Program-made: the position numbers and the translations under genes | Source of the DNA: Entamoeba histolytica HM-1:IMSS | Lineage: Eukaryota; Evosea; Mastigamoebida; Endamoebidae | Length of the DNA stretch: 64,000 nt | NCBI RefSeq assembly: GCF_000208925.1 | Contig: NW_001914872.1 | Coordinates: forward strand, 62,001 to 126,000 | Direction: 5' to 3' | Notes under the pieces: model-generated | Told to the model about the DNA's origin: nothing | Database searches by the model: none | The model's input: the letters and a program-made list of their open reading frames with translations, nothing else | Shown here: piece by piece, positions 20,018-29,596 of the stretch | How positions within the stretch are numbered: position 1 is the first letter of the stretch | Layout of the letters: the number at the start of each line of letters is the position of its first letter

Positions 20018-22512
20018 TTAATAAGAGAAAAGATCAATAGGACTTGGAACTTTTTCTCCGGATATTATTTGTTGAACGTAATTTTCAACTGGATCAGAAT
20101 AATTAGTAGAAGGCAATGGCATCAATTCAAGGTCCATATACTCTGCGAGATGTTGACAACTACAAATAAGAATTTTAGAAGAAGAAAATTGTATTAAATC
20201 AAAATAAAAACAAACTCCATTACTGACGAAATATCTCTAACAAATTCTGAAAAAATTTTAAAAAATGAAGCAGAAGATTCTAACCCAAACCATTCTGTAA
20301 CAGAATTTACAAGAGTATCTAATCGTTCAGATATTTTAAAAGCATTAGAAATAGTTTGTTTTAATGTTTCTATTGAATTTTTTAAGTTAAGTGAACAAGT
20401 ATCTTTACATACTTTACGTAAATCATGTAATTCATTACTTAATGGTTCTAATGCTTTTGATGATTTAAGAAGAAGTGTTCTAGCATCTTCTGTATTAAAA
20501 ATAGCATCTCTACAAATTGCTATTTGTTCTAATAATAATACTGGATCTACTTGTCCAAGAACAAATTTAAGTCCATTTTGTAAAAGACCAGGAACATCTT
20601 TTAATAAAAGAAGAGCTTCTAATGAGAAAGCATCAGCTCTACAACGTAAAGGACTAGAAGCATTAAGAATATTTCCAAAATTTAAAGTAACTTTCAAAGT
20701 CATTAATAATTCTTGAGAAGACTGTAATGTATTAAGACAATCAGCTATAGTAGTCATAATTGTTGTAGCTTTATCAATATCAATATTAATACATCTAATT
20801 TTATACCATATAGTTAATTTATTTGTTAAATATGGTTCATTACATAATTGAACAGCAATAACTGAAGTAATATCAATTCCTTTAGAACCATTAATAATTT
20901 GATATTCAGCATTATTAGGAAGATATTTAATTAATGCTTCTATATCTTTTAAAGGGAAAGTATTATCTAAATTTTGAATTTTTTGTAATAAAATTTTATT
21001 TGCAGGTAAATGTAATTTAAGAAGAGAAAATCCAAGATATTTATGTAATGGATAATTAACTTGATTTGGATCGTTGTCTTCAATTACTTCATTAAAATTA
21101 AAATTATTTAATAAACCTTCAGTATCTTTTTCTCTAATATCAAAATCTTCCATTTCATCCCAAATAGTAGTGTCTGCTCCTCTTTGTAATGTAATTACTT
21201 TATGCCATGGTAATGGTGCAGTTTTAACTTGTTTTTGAATATTTTTCTTTTTAGGTATTCCTTGTTTATTATCTTTTTGCATTTTATGAATCATATCAAA
21301 ATATGCCATTTCTTCTTTTGTTTCATTAATTTCATTCTTTTGTTTATGAAGTTCTTGAACATCAAATTTAAGTCTATCTCTTTTTCTTCTTAAATCTAAG
21401 ACTTTAGACCTTAATTCAGCATCACTATATCCCATAATTTCAGTTGGAACTTTTGATTGCATTTCTTTATATTCTTTCTTTTTATCAATTATTTCTTTTT
21501 GAAGTCTTTTAATATCATTTTCATATATTAAAATATCTCCACGAAGTGAATCTAATTCATTTCTTAATTCATTAACTTCTTCTTCATTTGTTTTAAATTT
21601 ATTTCTTATTTGATCTCTTTTACATGATTCTTCTTCTACTATTTTACTAATACTAAAAAATTCTTTTTTAGCTTTATCTTGTTTTACTTTTTGAGCATAA
21701 TAAGTATTATTTTGTATTATTACTGCTTGTGTTTTAATATCTTCTGAATTAGGAAAATTTATTGTCATTTGTTCTACTGTTTTACTTAACCCCATACTTT
21801 CTAATTTCTTTGCAATAGACTTTTTCTTTTCTACACTACTTCCTATAAAAATTGACCCAATAACTAATGCTCCAAGTAATACTGTTTCTTCCATAGTTTT
21901 ATCTTTCATCATTTTTAAAAGTAATTCATACGTTTGTTGTCCATGTTTTCTTGCATACTCTTTAGCTGCTTTTCTAACAATATCAATCCCACCAAATGTA
22001 ACAATAATTGAAATAATTTCTGCTGCTTGCCATTTAATTGAAACATCTTCTTCACCCATTAATTCATATAATTTATTAGTAAATCGTTGTTCATCAATAA
22101 TAATATCAAAAATTTTTTCTCTTGACATAGAAATACGTAATGTTGTTAATCCTTTTACGGTTGAAATCTCATCATATAATAACTCTATTAATACATCCAA
22201 TCCATATTGACAAATAAATTCTCCTACTTCTTCATCTTTCATTGCATATGCTAAATCATTCATTAAATCTTCTCTTTCATCTTTTTCAGAAATATTCTTT
22301 AATCTTTGAACAAAAATTTTAGCACGAACTTTTGGTTTCATTTCAATTCTTATTTCATTATTCTCCCATTCAATTGAATATTCATCTTCATTTACGATAC
22401 CAATTTCATTTAAAACATGGTCCATTATTTCTTTTTCATTCATCCCTGAACAGTCAATCATTTTACATCTTCTTTTGTCATTTTCACGTACTAAAATAAC
22501 TTTAATACTCAT
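20018..22512 (-). CDS. Formin (GBD/FH3-FH2), two exons
   Basis: Spliced model complement(join(20018..20159, 20216..22512)), 812 residues, ATG at 22510-22512. The N-terminal ~270 residues are armadillo-like (GTPase-binding/FH3 region: EEVGEFICQYGLDVLIELLY), then a coiled coil (~280-400), then an FH2 domain from about 432 (APLPWHKVITLQRGADTTIW ... TLNFGNILNASSPLRCRADAFSLEALLLLKDV). There is no proline-rich FH1 segment, so profilin-fed elongation is doubtful. The intron at 20160-20215 (56 nt, GTTTGTTT...TTTGTAG, phase 2) joins VMEF-coding sequence to a 47-residue tail ending PSPIDLFSY. Formins nucleate unbranched actin under Rho control. The next gene on the strand starts 85 bp beyond the stop. 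Confidence 0.85.
20160..20215 (-). other. Intron of the formin gene
   Basis: Donor GTTTGTTTTT, acceptor TTTGTAG on the minus strand, 56 nt. Retaining it ends the protein eight codons after the junction (VFILI). Confidence 0.8.
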
Positions 22513-22692
22513 AATGACTAAAAGATTTTTTTTTTTTTTTAAAGTTTTTATTATTTTAAGTTAATAATTACAAAAATTTTATAACATCAATTTTTTATTT
22601 TTTACTTTAATTTTTTTTTGTTATTCTTTTTATTTGTATTTTTATATTTTATTATTTTAAATTAAAAAACAAATTATTAAAAAAACTATTAA

Positions 22693-23379
22693 TTAAAAGA
22701 AAGATAATGAAAATGATGTTGAAGTAAAAGGTGTTGAAAATGAAGTAAATTTTGGTATTAATGAAAGATATAATTCATTTGGAACAAAAGAATTCTCATT
22801 AATAAATACTTTATTATCTTTTGAAGACCAAGTTAATTGATATTCATCAATTTTTATTTTTATTAAGTCTAATACTTTTTTTTTAAAATCTTTCATTAAT
22901 TCATTTGGAAAAGTAGTAACTTGAATTGTTTCAACACTACTTGAAAGTCCTTTAATAAAAACTGTGACAATAGGATATTCTTTAATTATTGTTAATGTGT
23001 TATTATTTTTTTTAATAAAGACTTCAGGAAGAGAAGTAAAGTTAAATTGATTATTTAATTTTTGTAATGTAGATTGATATAATTGATCAATAATAATAAC
23101 ATCAAAGTCTAATATAACTTGTGAGTTAATTAATGTTGGAGAATATACTTTACCTATTGATTTTATTTGTGAAGATTGAATGAGAGGTATTGAAGTATGA
23201 ATTACTTGTTGAATTGAACTTAGAGGTTTTCCATCAATACACATTTGTTTTGCAATTCTTAGTCGATGTTGAATGTCAATAAAAAAGTCCATTGAAACCA
23301 CTTTACAACCTTGAAAAGTAATATTAGGTTTCATTATTAATAAATCATTGATTAATTGAAAAAATTCAAATAATTCCAT
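22693..23379 (-). CDS. Unidentified protein with ubiquitin-like C-terminal part
   Basis: A 228-residue frame with an ATG at 23377-23379. The last ~75 residues (IQVTTFPNELMKDFKKKVLD ... EYQLTWSSKDNKVFINENSF) have the order strand, helix, strand of a ubiquitin-like fold, with KDFKKKVLDLI as the helix. The rest is mixed and unrecognised; the tail is Ser/Thr/Phe-rich. No signal or membrane span. A SINE sits immediately upstream (its left target duplication starts 51 bp before the ATG). Function not known; the ubiquitin-like idea is inference. Confidence 0.65.
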   Translation of the reverse strand: MELFEFFQLINDLLIMKPNITFQGCKVVSMDFFIDIQHRLRIAKQMCIDGKPLSSIQQVIHTSIPLIQSSQIKSIGKVYSPTLINSQVILDFDVIIIDQLYQSTLQKLNNQFNFTSLPEVFIKKNNNTLTIIKEYPIVTVFIKGLSSSVETIQVTTFPNELMKDFKKKVLDLIKIKIDEYQLTWSSKDNKVFINENSFVPNELYLSLIPKFTSFSTPFTSTSFSLSFF

Positions 23380-23430
23380 TAATAAATTTTAATTATTTAA
23401 TTTTAGTTTTTTCTTTTTCTTTTTATTTTT

Positions 23431-23449
23431 TTTTTAAATTATATAATAA
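23431..23449 (+). repeat. Left target-site duplication of the SINE
   Basis: tttttaaattatataataa, 19 nt, identical to 24055-24073 on the other side of the element. Confidence 0.85.
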
Positions 23450-23650
23450 ATAAGATCGAAGGTGGCACGTCTGAAACACCACACACAAACCCTAGTACAA
23501 ATTCATTCTTCGACTCTCCCAGTTATTATCTGGTTATGACGGTGCCTTTGAATTAGGAATGTATTAGGGAATGCTGCAAAGGGTGCAGCAAGAGAATACA
23601 GTAGAATATTACGTGGATGTAATATAAGAATCTACTGAAGTGTGGGTATG

Positions 23651-23755
23651 ACTAAAAGAAGATTAGTCAAAGTAAGACTAAAAGAAATATAGTCAAAGTA
23701 AGACTAAAAGAAATATAGTCAAAGTAAGACTAAAAAGAAGATTAGTCAAAGTAAT
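23651..23755 (+). repeat. Four 26/27-bp tandem units inside the SINE
   Basis: Units at 23651-23676, 23677-23702, 23703-23728 and 23729-23755. The outer units read actaaaa(a)gaagattag..., the inner two read actaaaagaaatatag...; all end tcaaagtaa. The order is therefore A-B-B-A'. Confidence 0.9.
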
Positions 23756-23974
23756 ACAGTAGTAATAAAATGATTCCTTCTCCCATTCATAAAATAAGAA
23801 AAATGAAATTCCTGAAAATTAAGGCAGAAAACAAACAAAGGCTTAAAAAGAAGAAATAAGCAGAAGAAGTTTGAAAAAACCTTAATAAGAAAAATAAAGC
23901 AAAGAAGTGCTTTCCTCATTTTGCAAGACAAACCTAAATGATAGGTTCAACAAAGAGATTACTCTTTTTTAATA

Positions 23975-24006
23975 AGCTCAGGGATGGGATTAGTCTCCCC
24001 TGAGCT
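23975..24006 (+). other. 3' hairpin of the SINE
   Basis: agctcaggg at 23975-23983 pairs with ccctgagct at 23998-24006 around a 14-nt loop. Such a 3' structure near the end of a SINE may be what the LINE machinery recognises (inference). Confidence 0.6.
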
Positions 24007-24054
24007 AGGAAGAATAGATGAAAATTCTATTAATACTTAATTAACTACTTTTTA

Positions 24055-24073
24055 TTTTTAAATTATATAATAA
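24055..24073 (+). repeat. Right target-site duplication of the SINE
   Basis: Identical to 23431-23449. It ends only 39 bp before the ATG of the acetyltransferase gene. Confidence 0.85.
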
Positions 24074-24112
24074 TTTAATTCTAGTTTTTTTTTATTTCTA
24101 TTCTTTTTTGTA

Positions 24113-24733
24113 ATGGAAGTTAAATATCGTTTAATGAATCAAAAAGATTGGAAATTCATAAAAGAAATGGTTTGTCAAGCATGGGAAACTGATAAATATC
24201 TTCCTGAATATCTTGTAGATAGTTATTGTGAAGAATATTGTTCATATTGTTATTTACATTCAAATTATTGTATAGTTGCTGAAGAAAATGAGAAAGTAAT
24301 AGGATTTTTAATGGGAAGAGATCAATCCATATTTAAAAAAAATAATATTTTGGAACAAAAAGTTAAAGAATTAAAGAAACAATTTCATTGTTATCCTGAA
24401 AGCTCTATTCTTATTAATTCAATTGAAAAATATTATGAAGAAGCAGAAAAAATAAACCAAAAATCAAATAAATCAATTCAAAATGAAGTTGTATTATTTA
24501 TTGTAAATAAAGAATATCGTAAAAAAGGAATTGGGAAACAATTATTAAATGAATTTATTAAAATTCTTCAAAAAACAAACCAACATGATTTTTATTTAAT
24601 AACAGATACATCATGTAATTATCATTTATATGACCATTTAAATTACATTCAAATAAATTCAGTTTTTTACCCATTTAAATTATCTAATTGTGTATTAAAT
24701 ATAACAATTTTTATCTACATTCATCATTTCTAA
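24113..24733 (+). CDS. GNAT-family N-acetyltransferase
   Basis: A 206-residue protein beginning VKYRLMNQKDWKFIKEMV, the usual first strand and helix of GNAT. The acetyl-CoA motif A is LFIVNKEYRKKGIGKQLLNE near residues 125-145 (R/K-x-x-G-x-G pattern KKGIGK). The late YHLYDHLNYIQ segment matches the family's Tyr-containing motif B. The acceptor substrate cannot be told; the closest pattern is small-molecule or protein GNATs. Its 5' flank has been displaced by the SINE, so only about 40 bp of original sequence precedes the ATG. Confidence 0.8.
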   Translation: MEVKYRLMNQKDWKFIKEMVCQAWETDKYLPEYLVDSYCEEYCSYCYLHSNYCIVAEENEKVIGFLMGRDQSIFKKNNILEQKVKELKKQFHCYPESSILINSIEKYYEEAEKINQKSNKSIQNEVVLFIVNKEYRKKGIGKQLLNEFIKILQKTNQHDFYLITDTSCNYHLYDHLNYIQINSVFYPFKLSNCVLNITIFIYIHHF

Positions 24734-24873
24734 TTGTTGAATGAATAAATTAACAATTATTTGAATTCTTTTTTGTTATTATTTAAATTTTTTTTACATA
24801 AAAAAAAGAAAAGTTTATGAAACAAAGACAAAAACTATATAAATAGTAAATTCATTTATTATTTTATACAAAA

Positions 24874-24930
24874 ATGAAATTTAATGAAAAATTGAAAAAA
24901 AAAACATTCATTACTAACATCTTTCAATGA
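24874..24930 (+). other. Short upstream frame before the RNASEK-like gene
   Basis: ATG at 24874 to TGA at 24928-24930, 18 codons. The TGA overlaps the main ATG (24927) as ATGA. A TATA-like run (tatataaatag, about 24837-24847) stands 28-38 bp ahead of this first ATG. It may be a regulatory uORF, or the transcript may begin downstream of it. Confidence 0.35.
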
Positions 24931-25315
24931 GTTGCAATAAAAATGCTCTTAAAAAGTATATTCCAAATCTTAAATGTTTGGTTTTATTTAATACATTTTT
25001 ATTTTTATTAAATATTGTTAAATGTATTGTTATTATTAAAAACTTTTTTATGTATTAATGTTTTTAGGTAGTTTGTTTTGTACAATGCTCTCTATTTGGG
25101 GAGCTATTTTCTTAGTTATTCTTTGTATTTTTGCTGATAGTTATACTGTAAAAAAAGGAAAGATGTTAAAAGATGATTTTGATTTTCTTCTTTTAAGAAT
25201 CAATCTTGGTGTAGCTGCTGGGTTGTATGGGCTTTTTGTGATTGGCTGTGGAGTATGGTCTGTTATTCTTATTATAAAACAAGTTCACTCAGGAAATAAA
25301 GTAGAGTATTATTAA
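24927..25315 (+). CDS. RNASEK-like two-span membrane protein (V-ATPase accessory), two exons
   Basis: Spliced model join(24927..24975, 25068..25315), 98 residues, the same length as animal ribonuclease kappa. The intron at 24976-25067 (92 nt) runs GTTTGG to TTTTTAG, phase 1; exon 1 encodes MSCNKNALKKYIPNLK. Two membrane spans: LSIWGAIFLVILCIFADS and LGVAAGLYGLFVIGCGVWSV. The WG(A/V)I...LGIF-like first span and the IAAGLY motif of the second match RNASEK, which is known as a small subunit of the V-ATPase membrane sector needed for endocytic uptake. Without the intron the protein would begin at the Met at 25058 and lose its N-terminus. The RNASEK assignment is inference from motifs, size and topology. 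Confidence 0.7.
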
Positions 25316-26567
25316 ATGAAATTTTAAAATGTGTTTTTTGTTCATTTAGTTATTAAAAACAAACAAACCATCATCATTAGAATGATAACTTGGTGTTAAT
25401 TTCATCTTTCATCTCTTTATTTTTATTCTCTTTCTATTTTGTTTTCTTCTTTGAATTTTATATCAAAAATTACTCTAACATAACAACAAAATAATTTATT
25501 TAATTTTACTCTTTTGTTATTTCTTTTTCTTTTTATAAAAATAATTTGTTTTTTGATGTTATTTAATTATCAAAAGATTTGTCTTCTCGTTTATTTAGAA
25601 TAACATACTTATTTATTAAATCAATTTTTATCAACTTCTTTATAGTTTTGACTATTTATCTTGGTTGTTTATCATAATTGTATTATTCTGTTATTAATTT
25701 TCTTATTTTTACCAAAATAAACTGTCAATAATCTAGATAAAAATCCTTTGTTTCTTGATAAGAAATATTTTGGATGAATAAAAATAAATTGAATTGATAT
25801 GAATTGAGCTTGTTTATTCTGGCATACAGAGTTTCTAAAAATAATTGACAAAATATCATTTTTGTTCTTTAAATTAAAGTCTAACAATATATTTATTAAT
25901 CAACACTAGACAACATTGATAATGACAATAACATTTATATATCTTTTCACTATACCTTCATGAAAAAAAAAATAAAAAATAAAATAGTTTAAAAATATTT
26001 TATTAGTATCACCAATAAGAGTCTTTAATTATTTATATTCTAATTAATTTATCTAATTCTAATTGTACAAAAAGAAATATACACAATACTATTTTAAATA
26101 TATATAATTATTTCCAGTACTTAATAAATAATAATAATAAGAAAGCCATTAATATCCTAATTGTTGATAAAACAAAAATTATTAACAAGAGTAATGATTT
26201 GGAATTGAAAACTATTTTTAATGCATTATCATATTTAATCTACAACTTCATTAAAAATATTTATTATCTAATATATTACTTTCTCATAAAGTATTAAAAA
26301 CTTGTGTACAAAATGAGTTTTTGAGTGAATATCAAACAACAACTTTTTTAAAACAACGTATGAAAAAAAAAGAAGGTTATAGTACTTTTATTCACCACAA
26401 AAGACAAATTATTTTAGTGTTATTTTAGATAAGGAAAATAAGACATTGTAATACGAATAAATACACCCTTAAAAGAAATACTTAATAATCATAAATGTTA
26501 TAAATGACCAAATAATATGTTAAAAAGAAAAAATGAAAAAGAAACTTAAAAAGAAAAAAAAAAGAAA
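25316..26567. other. AT-rich intergenic region
   Basis: No supported gene. At about 26200-26430 two plus-strand frames give short coding-like strings (LELKTIFNALSYLIYNFI; VLKTCVQNEFLSEYQTTTFL) broken by stops, perhaps a dead gene. The minus-strand frame at 25672-25887 is not convincing. Confidence 0.4.
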
Positions 26568-27896
26568 ATGTCTTCTCGAAGAAGTACCACTCCATTATCT
26601 CCAATAGCTTTCAATGAAAGTTATGCAGAGAATTGGGCCCATCATATGGTAGAAGACCCAAGTTGCCCTGAATGGTTTTTACATCATAAACATATGTTTG
26701 TTTATACATTAGCAGGAAAACCTGCATTTTCACGATATGGGAATGATATTGAATTAGCACCATTTATGGCAACATTATTAGCTATAACAAGTGTTGTAAA
26801 TGACAATAATGATGAATTAAAATATGTAAGAAGTAATGAACATTTATATGTTTTCTTAAATAAAGGACCATTACAATTTTGTTGTGTTTCTAATACAAAA
26901 GAACAACCAGAAATAATAATAAAACAATTACAATTTTTATTTTGTACTATTTGTAGTATAATTCCATTTCCATCAATTCAAAGTATCTTTGATAAATCAT
27001 ATGGAACAGATTTTAGAAATGTTATTGGAGGAACATATAATCAAATGAAATGTGCTATAAGTCATGGTAATATGTCATCAGGACTATTATTTAATGCATT
27101 TGATATTGAACAATTTCCTACAACAATAAGAAATTATTTAACTGAAAATATTCAAACAATTGTGTCACAAACAAATATTGAATTATTTAAAGCAAATAAT
27201 GATTGTATTTTATTTTCTGCTTTAATTTTAAATAGTAAAATAGTAGTATTAGGTAAAAGAAGTGCTAATCTTACCCCAATGGATTCACAAGTTTTAATTT
27301 CATTTGTACGTTCTATTTCATCTAGAAAGACTATTTCTTGGATGCCATTATGCTTAAATGATTTTAATGAAAAAGCACAAATTCATGTCTTTGTAAAATA
27401 TATTACAACATCATTTTCTATTGTTTTAGTTGCTACTCAACCTACATCAATGAATTATTTAACTAAATGTTATAAAACATTTAAACATACAATTAAGCAA
27501 TCTAAGTTTTGGAATCAAATTGAAGCTCCAACACCAACTGTTTGTCCATATATTATTAAAAATGAAATTCTTCATTTTGTTGTATATTCAAAAAATGATA
27601 ATCAAGTATTTATGTCTCCATTCACTATTCATACAACTCGTAAAGAACAAAAAAGATTATTTAGAATATATGAAAATTTATATATTGGTCTTACTAAAGA
27701 AAAACTTAAACAAGAAATGTTTGTATTTGATGATGAAATAATTGTAACTGTAGAAAATAATACTCATTATGCTTTTATCACTTTTAGTAAATTCCAAGAA
27801 AACAAAGTAAAAATGATGAAAACAGCAACTGCTGTTTTATCTTGGGCAATTAAAGAAGATTCATTATGGATTAAAAAGTTTGCTCAATTTTCTTAA
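26568..27896 (+). CDS. MON1: MON1 vacuolar fusion protein (Rab7 GEF subunit)
   Basis: A 442-residue protein. The start of the conserved region, WFLHHKHMFVYTLAGKPAFSRYG, is the typical MON1 entry (KKHFFILSEAGKPIYSRYG in other eukaryotes) into the first longin domain. Two further longin-type segments follow (about 190-300 and 330-440: CILFSALILNSKIVVLGKRS; YAFITFSKFQENKVKMMKTA). MON1 pairs with CCZ1 to load GTP on Rab7 during endosome/phagosome maturation. The length is at the short end for the family because the disordered N-terminal tail is only about 25 residues. CCZ1 is not in this window. The LDAH-like gene follows 115 bp downstream on the same strand. Confidence 0.88.
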   Translation: MSSRRSTTPLSPIAFNESYAENWAHHMVEDPSCPEWFLHHKHMFVYTLAGKPAFSRYGNDIELAPFMATLLAITSVVNDNNDELKYVRSNEHLYVFLNKGPLQFCCVSNTKEQPEIIIKQLQFLFCTICSIIPFPSIQSIFDKSYGTDFRNVIGGTYNQMKCAISHGNMSSGLLFNAFDIEQFPTTIRNYLTENIQTIVSQTNIELFKANNDCILFSALILNSKIVVLGKRSANLTPMDSQVLISFVRSISSRKTISWMPLCLNDFNEKAQIHVFVKYITTSFSIVLVATQPTSMNYLTKCYKTFKHTIKQSKFWNQIEAPTPTVCPYIIKNEILHFVVYSKNDNQVFMSPFTIHTTRKEQKRLFRIYENLYIGLTKEKLKQEMFVFDDEIIVTVENNTHYAFITFSKFQENKVKMMKTATAVLSWAIKEDSLWIKKFAQFS

Positions 27897-28011
27897 ATTA
27901 ATTCATTTTTAATTATAATTTTATTATTACAATTTATTATTTAAAATAAAAATTATAGTAAAACTATTAATTTATTATATAATATTTCATCTTTCTATTA
28001 AAGTAGAGAAT

Positions 28012-28893
28012 ATGAATATTCAATTTACTTATAATATTATTTGTAATCAACATTGTTTATTTAGTTCAGAAAAAATTGACTCACCACTGGCATTTATTGT
28101 TATACCTGGTAATCCTTCTATTATTGAATTTTATAAAGAATTTTCATGTGCATTAATAGAACTATTTAATTATCCAACAATTATTGTTTCTTTATGTAAA
28201 AATGGAGAACATTCACTTGGAGTTCATCAAGCAATTCATTTAAAAATTCAATTTTTCAATGAAATATTTCAGAAATATCCAAATACTAAATTTATTATTT
28301 TAGGTCATTCTATTGGTAATTATATTACTTTACAAGCATTACGTCAAATAGATCAATCTCGAATTGTTGGTTATTATGGTTTATTCCCTGCACTTATTAA
28401 TTTAAAACAATCTTTTTGCACTTTATATAAAATAATTACATACTCTCCTTTTATTATTACTTGTCTTGCTTTCTCAACACATTTACTTCAACTTTTACCG
28501 TTATCTTTAATAACTTTCTTCTTTTCTTTAGTTACTGATGTTCCAAAACAATATATTCCAATACTGAAAGATCATTTAGACCCTCAAATGACTGGTCAAA
28601 TGCTTTCTTTATGTAAAGATGAAGGTGTTCAAATTAAAGAATACCCTGACGATTTTATTCAATTCTTAAATACTTTTCATTCTAAACTTCATCTAATTTA
28701 TGGTAAAAATGATGTATATGGAAATGAGAATGTTGCTCGTGATATGATGCAACGTTGTCCACAAGCTCAAATTATTATTACTGATATTTTACATGCTTTT
28801 GTTCTTGGATACGTTCAAAATGTTATTGAGGTTATTTCTCCAATGCTAAAAGAAACAATCCAATTGTTTGAGCATCAAATGATAGAAGAATAA
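28012..28893 (+). CDS. LDAH-type lipid-droplet hydrolase (alpha/beta fold)
   Basis: A 293-residue protein with the LDAH/UPF0554 pattern: FIVIPGNPSIIEFYKEF (the PGNPG motif), ILGHSIGNYITLQAL with the GHSIG nucleophile Ser near residue 100, LFPALINLKQS, LIYGKNDVYG with a likely catalytic Asp near 232, and ILHAFVLGYVQNV with the His near 261. All three catalytic residues seem present. A hydrophobic middle segment (about 140-180: PFIITCLAFSTHLLQLLPLS) would anchor it to a membrane or droplet surface. The family acts on esters of neutral lipids, including sterol esters in mammals; the substrate here is not known. Confidence 0.85.
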   Translation: MNIQFTYNIICNQHCLFSSEKIDSPLAFIVIPGNPSIIEFYKEFSCALIELFNYPTIIVSLCKNGEHSLGVHQAIHLKIQFFNEIFQKYPNTKFIILGHSIGNYITLQALRQIDQSRIVGYYGLFPALINLKQSFCTLYKIITYSPFIITCLAFSTHLLQLLPLSLITFFFSLVTDVPKQYIPILKDHLDPQMTGQMLSLCKDEGVQIKEYPDDFIQFLNTFHSKLHLIYGKNDVYGNENVARDMMQRCPQAQIIITDILHAFVLGYVQNVIEVISPMLKETIQLFEHQMIEE

Positions 28894-29596
28894 CTATATT
28901 CCTTTTTATAAAATATATTTTATATTCCTTTTGTTTTGATAATTATTGAATAAATCATAAAAATAAACAAAGCTTTGTTATAAAAAATTTATTCAACTCT
29001 CTTTTATAACACAACCAAAAATTCATTTGTTCATTACAAATTAACACCATAAAATAAAAGTTTGTAATAATAAAATATATATTAATTCTCTACAAATTTC
29101 ATATCTCATTTCATTGACTTTTACTACTTATATTTTTTAATTTCCTAAAGTTGAATAGACTCTCACATCAGAAAGTATGTGTAGTAAAAAAATATCTTAA
29201 AAACTCTGGAATAAAGTCTTTTACTTTTAATTTCTTGATATCTTGATACTTTAACAAAAGACCAACTAATGAATATAATAATTCAATTTAAAACATTTCA
29301 TATAATATTAAAAAAAAATAACTTCATTGATTCTTTACTAAATAATTGTCCAATCTAAATATTATAATTACTTAGACTAAACAACTTAACAAAAACATTT
29401 CTTTATTTATTAAATTACTACATCTTACAAATAGTCTCATGGTGTTATTAAGAATTAAAAATGTATTGATAATATTAGGATTATTTTTGTTAATGAAACA
29501 GTGCTTCAAAAAGAGAGTTAACTAAAGTACCAAAACGAACAAAATGAAAAATAAAAAGGATAAAGCAATTAATAGTACAATTAAATAAATAAACCA
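28894..29596. other. AT-rich intergenic region between convergent genes
   Basis: Contains only short A- and T-rich runs. No reading frame, repeat or RNA gene seen. Confidence 0.5.

Larger units (their letters stand above)
23450..24054 (+). mobile_element. EhSINE1-like non-LTR retroelement (~605 bp)
   Basis: A GC-richer island (starts with gatcgaaggtggcacgtctg) in very AT-rich DNA. It carries four tandem 26/27-bp units at 23651-23755, the hallmark of EhSINE1. It ends with a hairpin-forming segment (23975-24006, agctcaggg...ccctgagct) and a T-rich tail. It is flanked by a perfect 19-bp duplication. It has no coding capacity and depends on the LINE-encoded reverse transcriptase/endonuclease. 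The orientation is taken as plus from the repeat order and 3' hairpin. It lies in the spacer between the divergent genes at 23379 (minus) and 24113 (plus). An open frame at 23746-23931 (minus) inside it is not a gene. Confidence 0.88.

Noticed and set aside
19997..20197. Plus-strand 66-codon frame
   Set aside because: Antisense to the second exon of the formin gene.
23450..23650. tRNA gene or tRNA array suspected because of higher GC
   Set aside because: No cloverleaf pairing found; the region is the 5' part of the SINE.
23746..23931. 61-codon minus-strand frame
   Set aside because: Lies inside the SINE, which is non-coding.
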